A DNA stretch of 64,000 bases from the NCBI GenBank assembly GCA_028095005.1, contig CM051462.1:121448752-121512751 (forward strand). The letters are read 5' to 3'. Source of the DNA: Rhynchospora pubera. Taxonomy: Eukaryota > Streptophyta > Magnoliopsida > Poales > Cyperaceae. Made by a program: the position numbers and the translations under genes. Shown piece after piece: positions 49,401 to 62,191 of the stretch (positions within the stretch are counted from its first letter, which is position 1; every line of letters starts with the position of its first letter). Under the pieces are notes generated by a model. The model had not been told where the DNA came from, ran no database searches, and saw only the letters and a program-made list of their open reading frames with translations.

Positions 49401-51425
49401 TCACTTAAAACGAATGCAAAAAAAGCTTGAAATGCTCAAATGAACTTAGAATATGTAAAATATGTAAATTATGTGAATAATTACAATTTATAATCCAATT
49501 GTTTTGAATAATTTAGCTCATAAACATATTCTAAACTATATAAAGAGCTTAAATATCTTGTCATCAAATATCTTAAAATTAATGCAAAATCAATTGAAAT
49601 GATCAAATAAACTCAGAATCTGTATAATAAGCACATTATGTGAATAATTACAATGTATAATCCAATAGTTTTGAATAATTGAGCTCATAAACATATTTTA
49701 GACTATATAAATATCTTAAATTTAGATTATTGTGATAAAATAACTTAAAATGAATGGAAAATCGCTTGAAATGCTTCAATATACTCAGAATCTTTAAAAT
49801 CTTCAGATCATTTGCGCAATTACAATGTATAATCGAATCGTTTTGAATAACTTAGTTTAGAAACATATTCGAAACTATATAAATATCATAAACATAGATT
49901 AATGTGGTCAAATGACTTATAAAGAATACATAATCATTTGAAATGCACAAATATACTCAGAAATTTTAAAATCCGTATATTATGTGAATAATTACAATGT
50001 ATAATCCAATCATTTGGAATAAGTGAGTTCTTAAACATATTCTAGACTATATAAAGAGATTAAATATAGTTTATTGTGATCAAATGACTTAAAATGAATG
50101 CAAAATCGCTTAAAATGCTCAAATATACTTAGAATTTATCAAATCTGCGCATTATGTGATTAATTACAATGTATACTACATTCTTTCTTAATAATTGACC
50201 TCATAAACATATTATAAACTATATAAAGAGCATAAATATAGATTATTGTGATCAAATGACTTAAAATAAATGCAAAATTGTTTCAAATGCTCATATATAC
50301 TCAGAATCTGTAAAATCTGCACAATATGTGAATAATTACAATGTATAATCCAATCATTTTGAATAATTGAGCTCATAAACAAATTCGACACAATATAAAG
50401 AGTTTAAATACAGATTATTGTGATCAAATGACTTATAATTAATGCAAAATCGATTGAAATGCTCAAATATACTCAGAATCTTTCAAATCTGAATATTATG
50501 TGCATAATTACAATGTATAATCCAATTGTTTTGAATAAGTGATATCATAAACATATTCTAGATTATATAAATAGCTTTAATATACATTATTATGATCAAA
50601 TGACTTAAAATGAATGCTAAATCGCTTGAAATGCTAAAATGTACTTAGAATCTGCAAAATCTGCAAATTAAGTGAATAATTATACCCAATCATTTTGAAT
50701 AAATGAGTTCATAAACATATTATAAACTATATAAAAAGCATAAATATAGATTATTGTCATCAAATAACTTAAAATGAGTGCAAAATCACATGAAATTCTT
50801 AAATATACTCAGAATCTGTAAAATCTGCAAATTTTGTGAATAATTATAATGTATAATCCAATTGTTTTGAATAAATGGTTCTTAAACATATTATAAACTA
50901 TATAAAGAGCTTAAAAATAGATTACTGTGATCAAATGACTTAATATTAATGCAAAATCGGTTGAAATGCTCAAATATACCCAGAATCTGTAAGATCTGCA
51001 CATTATGTTTCTTAATTACAATGTATAATAAAATCATTTTGAATAAGTAAGTTCATAAATATATTCTAGTCTATATAAAGAGATTAAACATAGATTATTG
51101 TGTTCAAATGACTTAAAATGAAAGTAGAATCGTTTCAAATGCTCAAATATACTCAGAACCAGTAAATCTGCACATCATGTGCATAATTACAATGTATAAT
51201 CCAATCGTTTTGAATAAGTGAGTTCATAAACATATTCTAAACTATATTAAAAGCATAAATATAGTTTATTGTGATCAAATGACTTAAAATGAATCCAACA
51301 TCGCTTGAAATGCTCAAATATACATAGAATCTTTCAAATCTGCATATTATGTGCATAATTACAATGTATAATCCAAACATTTTGAATAATTTATATCATA
51401 AACATATTCTAGACAAAATAAAGAT

Positions 51426-51427
<2 letters not shown>

Positions 51428-51502
<75 letters not shown>
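51428..51502. repeat. (TA)n microsatellite expanded inside a satellite monomer
   Basis: About 37 TA units replace the usual ...cttaaatatagattattg segment of one monomer. Confidence 0.97.
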
Positions 51503-51510
<8 letters not shown>

Positions 51511-53047
51511 GATCAAAATAATTTAAAACGAATGCAAAATCGCTTGAAATCCTCAAATATACTCAGAATCTTTAAAATCTGTACATTATATGATAAATTA
51601 CAATGTATAATCCAATGCTTTTTAATAAATGAATTTGTAAACATATTCTAGATTATATAAAGAGTATTAATATAGATTATTGTGATCAAATGACTTAAAA
51701 TGAATTTAAAATCGCTTGAAATGCTCAAATCTACTCTGAATCTGTAAAATCTGCAATTTTTTTGAATAATTATAATGTATAATCCAATAATTTTGGATAA
51801 ATGAGTTCATAAATATATTATAAACTATATAAAGAGCATAAATGTTGATTATTGTCATCAAATAACTTAAAATGAATGCAAAATCGCTTGAAATACTTAA
51901 ATATACTCAGAATCTTTAAAGTCTGCACATTATGTGAATAATTACAACGTGTAACCCAATCGTTTTGAATATGTGAGCTCATAAACATATTCTAGACTAT
52001 ATAAAGAGATTAAATATAGATCATTGTCATCAAATAACTTACAATGAATGCAACATCAATTGAAATGCTGAAATAAACTTAGAATCTGTAAAATATGCAC
52101 ATTATGTGAATAATTACAATGTATAATCCAATCGTTTTGAATAATTGAGCTCATAAATATATTCTAGACAATATAAAGAGCTTAAATATAGATTATTGTC
52201 ATCAAATAGTTTTAAAATGAATGTAACATCAATTGAAATGCTCAAATAAATTTAGAATCTGCAAAATATACATTTTATGTGAATAATTACAATGTATAAT
52301 CCTATTTTTTTGAATAATTTAGCTCATAAACATATTCTAGACTATATAAAGAGCTTCAATGTAGATTGTTGAGATCAAAAGACTTAAAATGAGATCAAAA
52401 TCGCTTAAAATGCTCAAATATACTCAAAATTTGTAAAATCTGCACATTATATGAATACTTACGACATATAAACCAATATTTTTAATTAATTGACTTCTTA
52501 AACATATTTTAGACTATATATATAGAATATATAGAGATTATGGAGTTCAAATGACTTAAAATGAATGAAAAATCACTTAAAATTCTGAAATATACTGAAA
52601 TCTGAAAAATCTGCATATTATGTGAATAATTACATTGTACAAATCAATATTTTTTAATAATTGACCTCATAACATATTTTAGACAATATAAAGAGTATAA
52701 ATAGAAGTTATTGTGATCAAAGAAGTTAAAATGAATGCAAAATCGATTGAAATGCTCAAATATACTCAAAATCTTTAAAATCTGCACATTATATTCGTAA
52801 TTATAATGTATAATCCAATTGTTTTAAATCGGTGAATTCGTAAACTTATTATAGACTATATAAAAATGCATAAATATAGTTTATTATGATAAAATGACTT
52901 AAATGAATGTAAAATAGCTTGAAATGTTCAAATTTACTCGGAATCTTTCAAATCTGCACATTATGTGCATAATTACAATGTATAATCCAATCGTATTGAA
53001 TATATCAGCTCATAAACATATTCTAGACTATATAAAAAGTTTAAATA

Positions 53048-54097
53048 TTAAGAAAAATTTGAATGTCCCTTATAGAATATAAGATAAATAATTTTATAAT
53101 TATTAGAATGTACTAAAACTTCTTTGATATGTAACTAAGAACATGCACTATTGAATATCAAGACGTGATATATATCAAATTCAATATGTTAGTTGAAACT
53201 TTAGGCAGAACTTAATATAATAAAGTAAACTTACCTAATTCTAAACTAAACGGGTCAACGAACATGATAACGGTCATGGTAGTGACAATTGCCTTTTGTA
53301 TAAACCCAATTCCTTTGCATCCATTGGTACCAACCACTGTACCAACTAAGAAATCAGCTCACCGAAATTAACAATCACCATAACAAACATAATTTCTTCC
53401 TTCTCCTCACTATTTTGATACTAAAAAACCTAGCCTTGTACCAATGCCTTTCCTTGAATGCAACTGGTATCAAGCCTGTACTTGTGTCATACCAGCCCTA
53501 ATTTCTCCCACCTTTCTGTACCACCAAACCTGATCTTAAGTGGTCCTACCAATATATACCAAGACACCTAAAATCAATATGAATTCACTCTCTCATCAAC
53601 TGAGATCTTCTATGCCAAAAGATCTGATCAAAATTGACAAAATTTTGAAAAAATTAAACAAATTAGCCATACAATTTCTAACTTTATAATAAAAAGAAAG
53701 ACAAATCACATTATTATTAATTCAAATTAGAAAAAAACTCACAATAGAAAAATTGATGCTTAAAGCAACAATTGATGTGTAATTACTTGTTGACTTATCA
53801 TATAACACGTGTAGCTTTCTGTTTCACAAATACATGAACCCAACATGAGGAATTAATGTAGTGAAGTTTGCACAAAAAAATACATGAAAAATATTCAGTC
53901 ATTTATATGCATTCCCTCAACAATTCATGGCTGCTTATCTCATTTTTGTTTCTCATTATTAGCTTCAAAGTTTTTCAAAAAAATAATAAGAAAAAAGAAA
54001 TTAAGTTACCTAATTGTAAGAGATGAATATACTGAAACCACCATCCAAAAGATGATTGTTTGGTTGTTTCTTCAAAATCAGCAGCACACAATATAAA
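53048..54097. other. Intergenic, nothing recognised
   Basis: Right flank of the satellite. The last partial monomer ends in aaaaagtttaaatatta. Beyond it is AT-rich sequence without a supported gene. Confidence 0.4.
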
Positions 54098-54293
54098 AGA
54101 TGTCCTACAGTCGATATCACTTCCTTTTTTTCTCAGTTCAGATCTGAAATTGAAAAAAATACCAAGGAACAACCAACAATTACAAACCTCCAAAAAATAT
54201 AGCACCAATAGTACCTGGACTCAGTTTAGATTTGAAATTAAAAGATCGATAATAATCGATAACCTAGATAAAAAGAAAAGAGAAGAAGGGTCA
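54098..54293. repeat. Direct repeat copy 1 (~190 bp)
   Basis: Shares cgatctgaaattgaa-type text, aaataccaaggaacaac and agatttgaaattaaaagat with 54812-54998 in the same order. It shows diverged paralogy. Confidence 0.75.
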
Positions 54294-54653
54294 TTTTTTT
54301 CATAAAATTTCATAGATAGGGATGACCTGTGCAGTAGATATAAAATTAATGGAGAGTGCGACAATAATGACCGTTTTGATGCCAATTTGATTTCTCTAAG
54401 TACTATATAAGGAAAATAAATAGTATTTAAATATAGCTTTGAAGCACATTTAATACAAAATAAATAATGGTAGTATCAAAGATTCCCTTGATTTATGCAT
54501 TTATTCATGGTTGGTAAGAAAATGAGTTGTCTTGCCTTAAAAATTTTGAAATTAAATTGAAGGGTCAACGAAACTAAAATTTGCTCCCATATTTATCATA
54601 TATCATATAAATATACTAAGTGGTACAAAATAGCCAACCAAATGATAAAAATT

Positions 54654-54725
54654 CGTTAACCAAATGATAAAAATTTGCTCCCATATTTATCATATATCAT
54701 ATCATATATCATAAAAATTCGTTAA
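54654..54725. repeat. Short tandem repeat
   Basis: aaccaaatgataaaaatt is doubled and tcatatatcata is tripled within about 70 bp. Confidence 0.6.
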
Positions 54726-54811
54726 AATCCAAAGGCCTCCTTATGTCAGAATAGTTCGATTGTCCTTATAAATTTTACCTCTCGAAGAAAATGATAGTCT
54801 GCAAGAGGTTG

Positions 54812-54998
54812 AAGCAAAGATGCTCCTGCAATCGATGTTGCTTCCCTTAGTCCTCAGTTCCGATCTGAAATTGAAGGAAATACCAAGGAACAACAAAATG
54901 TTATAAACCTTGCAAAAATATAGCCCAATCGTACTTAGCCTCAGTTAAGATTTGAAATTAAAAGATAAATAACATAGACAAAAAAAGGAAGAAGATGA
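54812..54998. repeat. Direct repeat copy 2 (~190 bp)
   Basis: Partner of 54098-54293, about 710 bp away, same orientation. Confidence 0.75.
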
Positions 54999-54999
54999 A

Positions 55000-55626
55000 T
55001 TGCTCACAAAGTTTCACTTTTTACATATCCATTTCTTGTTATTGCTTATAACAATAGCACTATTAATCGAAAAAATATTATATATAGCTCAAAGACATAG
55101 TTTATTATTTTTTATCATACTCTAATTTTTTCAATATTCATATTAATAACATTACTTATCAACCCTTAATTTCTAATAGACTTCAAATCCAATAAAAATA
55201 TCTGTGATTAAAAGGAAATATTATACAAATAAAAAAGAACACAAACAAAAAAAATTAAGCAATCAAATTAGATGAATAAACATATAAATGGCGAGGCAAG
55301 GACAATTGTACCTGACAACAGTTGTAGTGTCACTAATATGAAGCCCATGATATGTAAAATTGAACACCCACCTCAAAGTCAAAATATGTAAAATTATAAA
55401 AAAAAATCACTGAACATAAAAAGAATAAATAACATTTGAAAATAGGAGTTTAATTTTGTAGAAAATGCATCACGACAGTTATCAAGGTCTACCATGATTA
55501 ATTGTTAAATCTGGTATAATCACTAAATCGGTTTCTAAAACCTTTGGTTCCTTATGCTCACAACACTTGTCAAATATCTAGCAACTCACCATTGTAAACT
55601 AAGACATGCATGTGCTAAGAAGGATT
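55000..55626. other. Intergenic, nothing recognised
   Basis: AT-rich spacer to the left of the small minus-strand open frame at 55627-55788. Confidence 0.35.
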
Positions 55627-55788
55627 TCAACATGCAAAAGGATCCTTGAAGTCAGCCTTGATGATGGGCTGGATGGCGGTGAGGTTGACACCGGAGCAAA
55701 AGGATCGGAGAAACAATTGCTGAGGAACCGTAGTCTGGTCTACTGGAAGCATGCCTTTCTCCGTATCCCTTCCTTCCGCTTCTGCCAT
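55627..55788 (-). CDS. Small open frame, 53 aa, uncertain
   Basis: On the minus strand, after a leader with gagagagagaa, ATG at 55788 opens a 53-codon frame beginning MAEAEGRDTEKGMLPVDQTT with FCSGVNLTAIQPIIKADFKD near its end. Base composition is clearly less AT-rich than the surroundings and the ATG context (gcgATGgc) is good. This could be a first exon or a gene remnant. No donor giving a convincing continuation was found and I recognise no family. Confidence 0.35.
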   Translation of the reverse strand: MAEAEGRDTEKGMLPVDQTTVPQQLFLRSFCSGVNLTAIQPIIKADFKDPFAC

Positions 55789-55799
55789 CGCTAGTTCTC

Positions 55800-56830
55800 T
55801 CTCTCTATGACTCTATCTCATTGCTCTTCCTGTCTCCACGAGAAACAAAATGACAAAATGAAGAATTAAGAAAAAAAATTAAGAATTAAAAGAAAAAAAC
55901 TGATAAATGAGGAGTAAATGAGAAAGTTAAACATGGGGAAGAAATCGAAACTACGCAATGAATAGGATAAACGGCTTAGATTAAAAATAAAAAAAAAGCA
56001 ACGGATAGAATCTGTTTTTAGTATTTGAGCATGTGCTTGGATTTAAAATCCGCGTAAAATATTTTATATTATACTGTAGATGTATGATGATTGTGTGATA
56101 AGGAGGGTTCGATGCGTCAATCTTCGACCGTCAGAAAAAGAAAAAATCTTCGACCGTCAGAATCTCAAGCTCGAGACATATGCGCGCCTAATATTTTATC
56201 CCACGTCTTGTTTTATCGTAACTTCCAAAATATTTTCGGGGATTTAATAAAGGTTGCAAGCGTGGCATTTTGGATTGATTGCTCCGGGCCGCCTGATCAA
56301 TGTTGTAACGACGCGTCTTGGACGTCTTGGACTTGGATTCTTTGCGTATCCATGATCTCACTCTAATCGTCTCTCTGTCTCTCATTTTTCCGAAGAAAAT
56401 TGATATGCTATGAGGCTTTAGCGATTTTTCCACAAAAGACCGACCAACTGATCAATCAATTTCTTTTTAATTGACAAGTAATGTCGTCTCCATTTAGACC
56501 AAAAATGGACAGTAAACCTCCATTTATTGAGCTTTCAGAATAACAAAAGACGAGCAATGACAAAAGTTAATTTACCAAACCTAAGGACGATGATTATCAA
56601 TACAGAAAATTGCATAATAATCCATCGGATTGATAGCAACTGCGCACAATTTTTCTCTTAAGTGGAATCTGGAAAGTGACCTTAGATTTTAGAGAAAGCT
56701 GAAACGCCAAGTTGAACCAGTGGAAGAGCATAGCTTGCATATGCCACACGCAAAAACCTTTTTAAAAACCAACCTTAAAAATCTCTTTCCAATATTATCC
56801 TATCGTGAAGGTATTGCGTCTGATGAACTA
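55800..56830. other. Spacer and promoter side of the P450 pseudogene
   Basis: AT-rich with one mid-GC block (56090-56400) that has no supported coding frame. An in-frame ATG at 56720 could extend the P450 N-terminus by 37 residues, but these do not look like a P450 anchor. Confidence 0.35.
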
Positions 56831-59800
56831 ATGGAAGACTTCTTGGTACTTGTATTGAGTTCAGTTGCAGTGATAATAATCTCTCAGCTGCTGAAGGTGT
56901 TGCTGAATCTCACATGGAGGCCATATGCGATAACAAAGTGGTACAGAGAGCAAGGTATACTGGGACCCGACTACAAATTCATGAAAGGTTCCAATGAAGA
57001 GATAGGAAACTTGAAACTTGGTGCACAGAAGGTACCAATGGATGTCAACTCCCATGACTTCACACCAAGAGTTCTCCCACACTATCACAAATGGATGTCT
57101 CTCTATGGTACGCATGTATCCATGTGATTGTCTATCAATCAATGAGTTTATTTTATAATTGGTATGTGTATATCCCTTGATGATTATTCTGTGTCAGCTG
57201 GCGTCAGAAATAGTTATGGAAAATTAGAAGCACCTTTTTGTATTTGGATACATTTGCACAAATATTCATTTGACAATGAACAAATATATATACCCTATAA
57301 ATAATAGCAATATTTTTTCTATGTAAATTCTGATGGTAAAATATCACATCGCAATATGGAATCAACAGTAATGTTTATTGTATAATGGTAGAATAGAATG
57401 ATGCATTTGCACAAAGATTTATTTGACGATGAACAAATAAACCCTAAACAGTATTAATTTTTTTCTACCTTCATTTTTTTTCTGGTAATTATGATGGTTA
57501 AATATCACATCATAGTATGAATCGACAGTAAAGTTTATTGTGTAATGGTAACTTGATACGATAATGAGGAACGTTTGCATGTTAAATTAAATTTTGGTGA
57601 TTAGGCAATGAGGATTTAATATGAAAATATAGTGGGTTGTGCGGTGAAGTGGCACCAATATGGGGGTTTAATATTTTCCATCCAATTTAATATATATCAA
57701 AGAAAGATGTTAGAGATTATATTTTTTTACAAAATTTTGGGGGTACTTAATCATTTTTAAAATGCAAGAAGGTATACTAGACCTTGGTTCAAATGTAATT
57801 CGTAGCACTTTTCCCTTGGGTTTCAAAAATAAATTTACTTATGCGTCTAATTTTAAATTGAACACAGGAAGGAATTTCTTATTTTGGTTTGGGTCAATGC
57901 CGAGGATTTGCATTACTGACATGGAACTGGTAAAACAGATATTGTCAAACAAGTCAGGTTGGTATCCTAAGTCTGATCCGCACCCGACTTTGCTTACCAT
58001 ACTTGGGAAGGGTTTGGTCCTGATTGATGGTCCTGATTGGGCACGTCACCGGAGGGTGGTCAACCCTGCTTTCACCATTGAAAAACTCAAGGTTTATTGT
58101 GCACTTTGATGCTTATGATGAGTTGTTTTTCAAATTTTGTATTTTCTTTTTTTAAATTTCTGTTTTTTTTTCCAGAACTTGACGGATTAATGATTTAACA
58201 TGAAATATTCTTTTTTTTGAGGGTCAGGTGGAAATAATTAATATTAAAAAAAAGTTATTTACAATAAAGTGAAAAAAAGTAAAGAGAAAACAAAAAAAAA
58301 ATTCACTTCTACTTTTTAAATATTTTGATTTTTAAAATATCCCTTAATGCATAATTTTGACAATAACAGCAAACATGCAGTACACTATTATGCAACCACT
58401 TCTACTAATGTATCCAATGTTTTGATTATGTATTTATATTGGATAGTGACTATAGTTTGATTGCTATTTGAAAAGTGAGCTGTGCAAAAAAAAAGTCTTT
58501 GTATTGCCAGATATAAGTATCACCTTTAAGTCCGTGACACAATAGGAAAATTTGGGACAAAGTTCTATGCTTATTAAAAAAGTTGTATGTTGATATTTGC
58601 AACAAACAAGCTTCTTACTGCATCTCTTCTATATGTAGACTATCTTAGTTTGCACCTGTGACATGATTTGACTGTCAAAATTATTAAGGGCATAGTTGTA
58701 AACAGATACTAATTTTTCATTTATATAAACGAAACAGATGATGACGAGGAAAATGACTGGATGTGCCAAATCCATGATAGAAGGATGGGAGAATCAGATA
58801 GCACAAGAAAAGAGCAAGCAAGCTGAGATAGAACTTCACAAATATTTTCTTGAACTAACAGCAGATATTATAGCTCACACTGCCTTCGGAAGCAGCTACA
58901 TTAAGGGCAAAGAAGTCTTTTTGTCTCAAAAGGAGCTCCTGACTCTAGCTATTGCCACACTTTTCAATGTCCGAATTCCTGGATTCGGGTAATAACCATT
59001 TCGTTTTCTCTCAATAATGCTGATTTTTATTTTCATTTATTTAATAATGCAGTTTCTGAACCTCCTGCTATAATTTACACTCTCACACTTTGTTTCGGTA
59101 TGACACATTGACACAGCTTGCTCAGTCCAAGTTATATGACCTCCCATGTCATGGATATAATTTAAGTGGAGAAGAAGATTGCCATATCTCACTATCACAT
59201 TTGAGTATTTGTCCAAATGTTACTTTTTATGGTACAATTACATCTTATGGGCATACAAGAAGTTGAAGCAATTATGCGCATTCTGTTTCTTTATACAATT
59301 ACACCCCAAGTTGCTGGGTTCTTAGATGCAATAGAAAAAATGCAGCATTTTGGAAAGAGAACTTCTTTCCCAAATATTTTAATGATCAACATTGTTTCAT
59401 TTTTCTAGCAAAAATGAGCCAACACTAGTATTTTTTTCTCTTATTGAAATTTCAATACACAGGTATCTTCCCACACCGAACAACAGAAAGAGATGGAGCC
59501 TAGACAAAAAGGTCAGGACAACTCTCAAGCAAATCATTAATGAAAGAATGAAGTCGAGGGACGGGGGATATGGAAATGACCTACTTGGATTGATGCTAGA
59601 GACATGCATGGCAGGTGGGAAAGAGAATGACAAAAACAGGATGACCATGGATGAGTCATGAGATAATTGATGAGTGCAAGACTTTCTTCTTTGCTGGTCA
59701 CGAGACAACCTCTCATTTGTTAACTTGGACCATGTTTCTATTGAGCACAAATCAAGATTGGCAAGAGAAGCTAAGAGAAGAAGTTTCACAAGAATGTGGG

Positions 59801-60438
59801 ATGGAAGTGCCTGATGCCGACATACTGGCTAAACTAAAATTGGTAACTTTTTTGAAATCTTTCTCAAAATTATTTTCTTATTAACATTGGCGGTATGTTC
59901 ACGCAATGCATTTTCATTTGAAGTAATTTAGTTTGTTCAATTTCTGAATTAAGTAAAACATATTCTTGTATATTAATGTTTCTTTTCCCTGTCATAATTT
60001 TCATCGCACAGGTAAATATGGTTCTCCTGGAATCATTACGAATTTATGGACCAGTCCTCCAAGCTTTGAGGAAAGCATCTCAAGGACCTGGGCACCATAA
60101 AACTACTAAAGGGAACTAGCATTGCAATCCCAATCGCGATGTTGCACCATGATAAGGAGATATGGGGCCCAGATGCTGACAAATTTAACCCGTTACGGTT
60201 TGAAAATGGACTAAGCAAAGCGGCAAAACATCCGAATGCTCTATTATCCTTCTCAATTGGCCCGAGAGCATGCATCGGACAAAACTTTGCAATGCTGGAA
60301 GCAAAGGCTGTGATTGCCATGATACTGCAGAGATTCTCCTTTAGTATTTCTCCCAATTACATCCATGAGCCGATTGATAGGATAACATTGCAACCTAAGT
60401 TTGGGCTTCAAGTCATCCTGAGACCTCTACATGCTTGA
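56831..60438 (+). pseudogene. Cytochrome P450, CYP709-like (CYP72 clan), two frameshifts
   Basis: Exons 56831-57107, 57868-58091, 58738-58988, 59463-59842 and 60012-60438 have GT/AG borders. The chosen start gives an ER-membrane anchor (MEDFLVLVLSSVAVIIISQL) followed by WYREQGILGPDYKF. Family motifs are all present: WARHRRVVNPAFT (C-helix), I-helix FFAGHETTSHLLTW, ExxR in LLESLRIYGPVL, FNPLRF, and heme loop FSIGPRACIGQNF with the Cys ligand. Plant CYP709 enzymes are ER monooxygenases; the substrate here is unknown. Two lesions break the frame. Seven extra bases (tcatgag) follow ATGGATGAG at about 59657 and create an immediate stop; one extra G lies in tctcaagGacctg near 60086. Without the eight bases the exons sum to 516 codons plus stop, the usual P450 length. 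The gene is otherwise well preserved, so the decay is recent, or one lesion is an assembly error. Confidence 0.92.
57225..57560. repeat. Two ~155-bp direct copies in P450 intron 1
   Basis: Both contain atttgcacaaa-at/ga-ttatttgac, gatgaacaaata, gatggttaaatatcacatc and acagtaa-gtttattgt-taatgg. A related fragment lies at 36839. Confidence 0.7.
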
Positions 60439-61300
60439 TATGTTCTCTTTTTTCATATACGATATATGTGTGTTACCAATCTTTTTGGTTGCAAATATAT
60501 GTATTATAGAAATCCTAAGAATTTTGTATCTCTGTTCTTTACCATTGTAAGATTGTAACTGAGGGAATATAAATAAAAATAAATAAAACATGATGGTTCA
60601 TTCATAAAAAGATAAAAAATAAATAAATTAAATAAATGCTTAAGGCAGGAGGGTTTCGCAGTGAGAAAGAACCGTCACCGTCAACACCATTTTTGGTTTA
60701 TAGGAGGAGAAATATAAGACGTAAGGGAATGTGACGGGAAGCGAGGAGAAATATAAGACGTGCTGTTTTGGATGACTAATATTGAAAGAGAAGTAAAATA
60801 TTTTTCTTTTTCTTTGATGCATGAATAATAGAAAAAGATAATGAAAAGTAAATTTTTTATTTTGAAATCATATTATCAATTCTTTAATAAAGTTTAATTC
60901 TAAAACATAACTAACTACCAAAAACACGACGACAATCTTAAATAAGCAAATACAAAATTCTAAAAAGACAAAATACATAAAAATTATTAAAACAACCCTA
61001 AAAAACTTGAAATTTGTAAAAAATGCTCAAAAGTCTATGAAGAAAGAATCGGATTACGAATATGAGCCCACGATTTGTCAAAAATGATTGATTTGTTTTG
61101 GACTTTGGACCACGAAGCTCCTGTCAAAATTTCAGCTCGATCCGATAACCGGATAAAAAATTATACTTCTTTTTTGTGAAGTGCGCGGGGACCGCATTGC
61201 ATCACTCTTTCTTTTCTCCTATTTGGAGAAATAATAAGAACATACAAGAAAAACTAATTAAAAACATCGTAAATAGCATCTGATTTATATATTTAGTTAT
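60439..61300. other. 3' flank of the P450 and AT-rich spacer
   Basis: No gene recognised. At about 61120-61160, tttcagctcgatccgataac is a phrase of repeat-like character but no termini were found. Confidence 0.35.
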
Positions 61301-61980
61301 AAGATCAATGTTGTTTGCCTAGATACCGTGAGAAGAGGAAAAAAAATGAAAAATCTCGGATTCATCCAATTAATGTTTAATTAAACCAACTAATACAATA
61401 TATCCACTATCTGGTAGTTTTTGGAGATTACACACCTTAGAGATGTCAATATTGTTAAGAATTTGAACGACAACGCTGCGGAAGCTAAGTTTTAGGTTCG
61501 AAGAGGTACGATCCAAGTGCAACTGCATAAGAATCATACTTTTTAGATTTTCTCAGTACGAGGATCTCAGAACAAATCAATAACACAATTAGATACAAGA
61601 AAACAAGAGATTTAACGATACTTAGCACAAACTTATACCTACATCATCCACACACACTCACACTCTTTTTCTATATTATCTATTTATGTCTGAGATACAT
61701 TGTAGGAGAGAAAAAGGAGAAATTGAATAGGAAAAATTATATGAGAGGTTATCAAACCTTTTTGGTAACTAAATCAATTAATTTTTTTACCTTTAATCCC
61801 TAAATTTTCTTCTTTCCTGATACACGGTAGTTCCTCCGTACACAAGGAAACTTATTCCTTTTACACATAGAAACAATCTTCAGGTCTTACCATCCAAACC
61901 CATATGAATATATGATACATCCAAAGATTATTTCCTTTTCCTTCCAAATATCTTCAAATCATGCTAGATTTATTCCTAAA
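61301..61980. other. Unassigned, possibly old LTR-type sequence
   Basis: Text such as aacgctgcggaagctaag and caagagatttaacgatactt is reminiscent of degenerate Copia-type LTR edges, but no paired LTRs, primer-binding site or coding domain is visible. Confidence 0.25.
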
Positions 61981-62127
61981 GGCCTTGTTTGGATGGGGTT
62001 GGAAGAAGGAAGAAGGAAGAAGGAAGAAGGCCCAAAAAAAATTATAAACAATTCAAACTCTTCACAAAGTTACACACTTCTCAATACTTCTTCCCTTCTT
62101 CCCTTCTTCCCACATCTATCCAAACGG
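61981..62127. mobile_element. Tourist-like MITE copy I
   Basis: It begins GGCCTTGTTTGGATGGGG and contains CAATTCAAACTCTTCACAAA and gttacacacttctcaatact. The right end is cut at CCAAACGG where the Mutator-like sequence starts. Confidence 0.82.
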
Positions 62128-62137
62128 ATGTTCCAAG

Positions 62138-62181
62138 GGGAGGTGCTTTGGGCAACAGACTTTTATGTTAGTGCTTCACAG
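62138..62181. mobile_element. Solo 5' fragment of the adjacent Mutator-like element
   Basis: GGGAGGTGCTTTGGGCAACA and gacttttatg repeat the start of the full element at 62192, then diverge after about 35 bp. It is preceded by its own copy of ATGTTCCAAG (62128-62137). Confidence 0.7.
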
Positions 62182-62191
62182 ATGTTCCAAG

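Larger units (their letters stand above)
38330..53047. repeat. Satellite DNA array, ~171-bp monomers, ~14.7 kb
   Basis: About 86 head-to-tail monomers. Each contains versions of aattacaatgtataatccaa, ttttgaataattgagctcat, aaacatattctagactatat, tagattattgtgatcaaatg, acttaaaatgaatgcaaaat and atactcagaatctgtaaaat. Successive copies of the first word at 38891, 39062 and 39232 are 170-171 bp apart. Monomers differ by scattered substitutions; a few carry deletions (for example near 39305 and 40370). Very AT-rich, one orientation throughout, no genes. Monomer length matches plant centromeric and heterochromatic satellites, but location on the chromosome cannot be seen. Confidence 0.97.

Noticed and set aside
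38701..51651. Repeated 60-100-codon open frames across the satellite on the minus strand
   Set aside because: 171 bp is 57 codons, so any stop-free stretch in one monomer recurs in the same frame in its neighbours. The frames follow repeat periodicity, not coding constraint.
51349..51651. Open frame with a long Tyr-Ile run
   Set aside because: It is a translation of the (TA)n microsatellite within the satellite.
38330..53047. CRISPR-like repeat array
   Set aside because: There is no repeat/spacer alternation; whole monomers repeat head to tail, and the host is a plant.
61301..61980. Copia-type LTR retrotransposon
   Set aside because: Only loosely reminiscent phrases are present; no paired LTRs, primer-binding site or gag-pol frame could be found.
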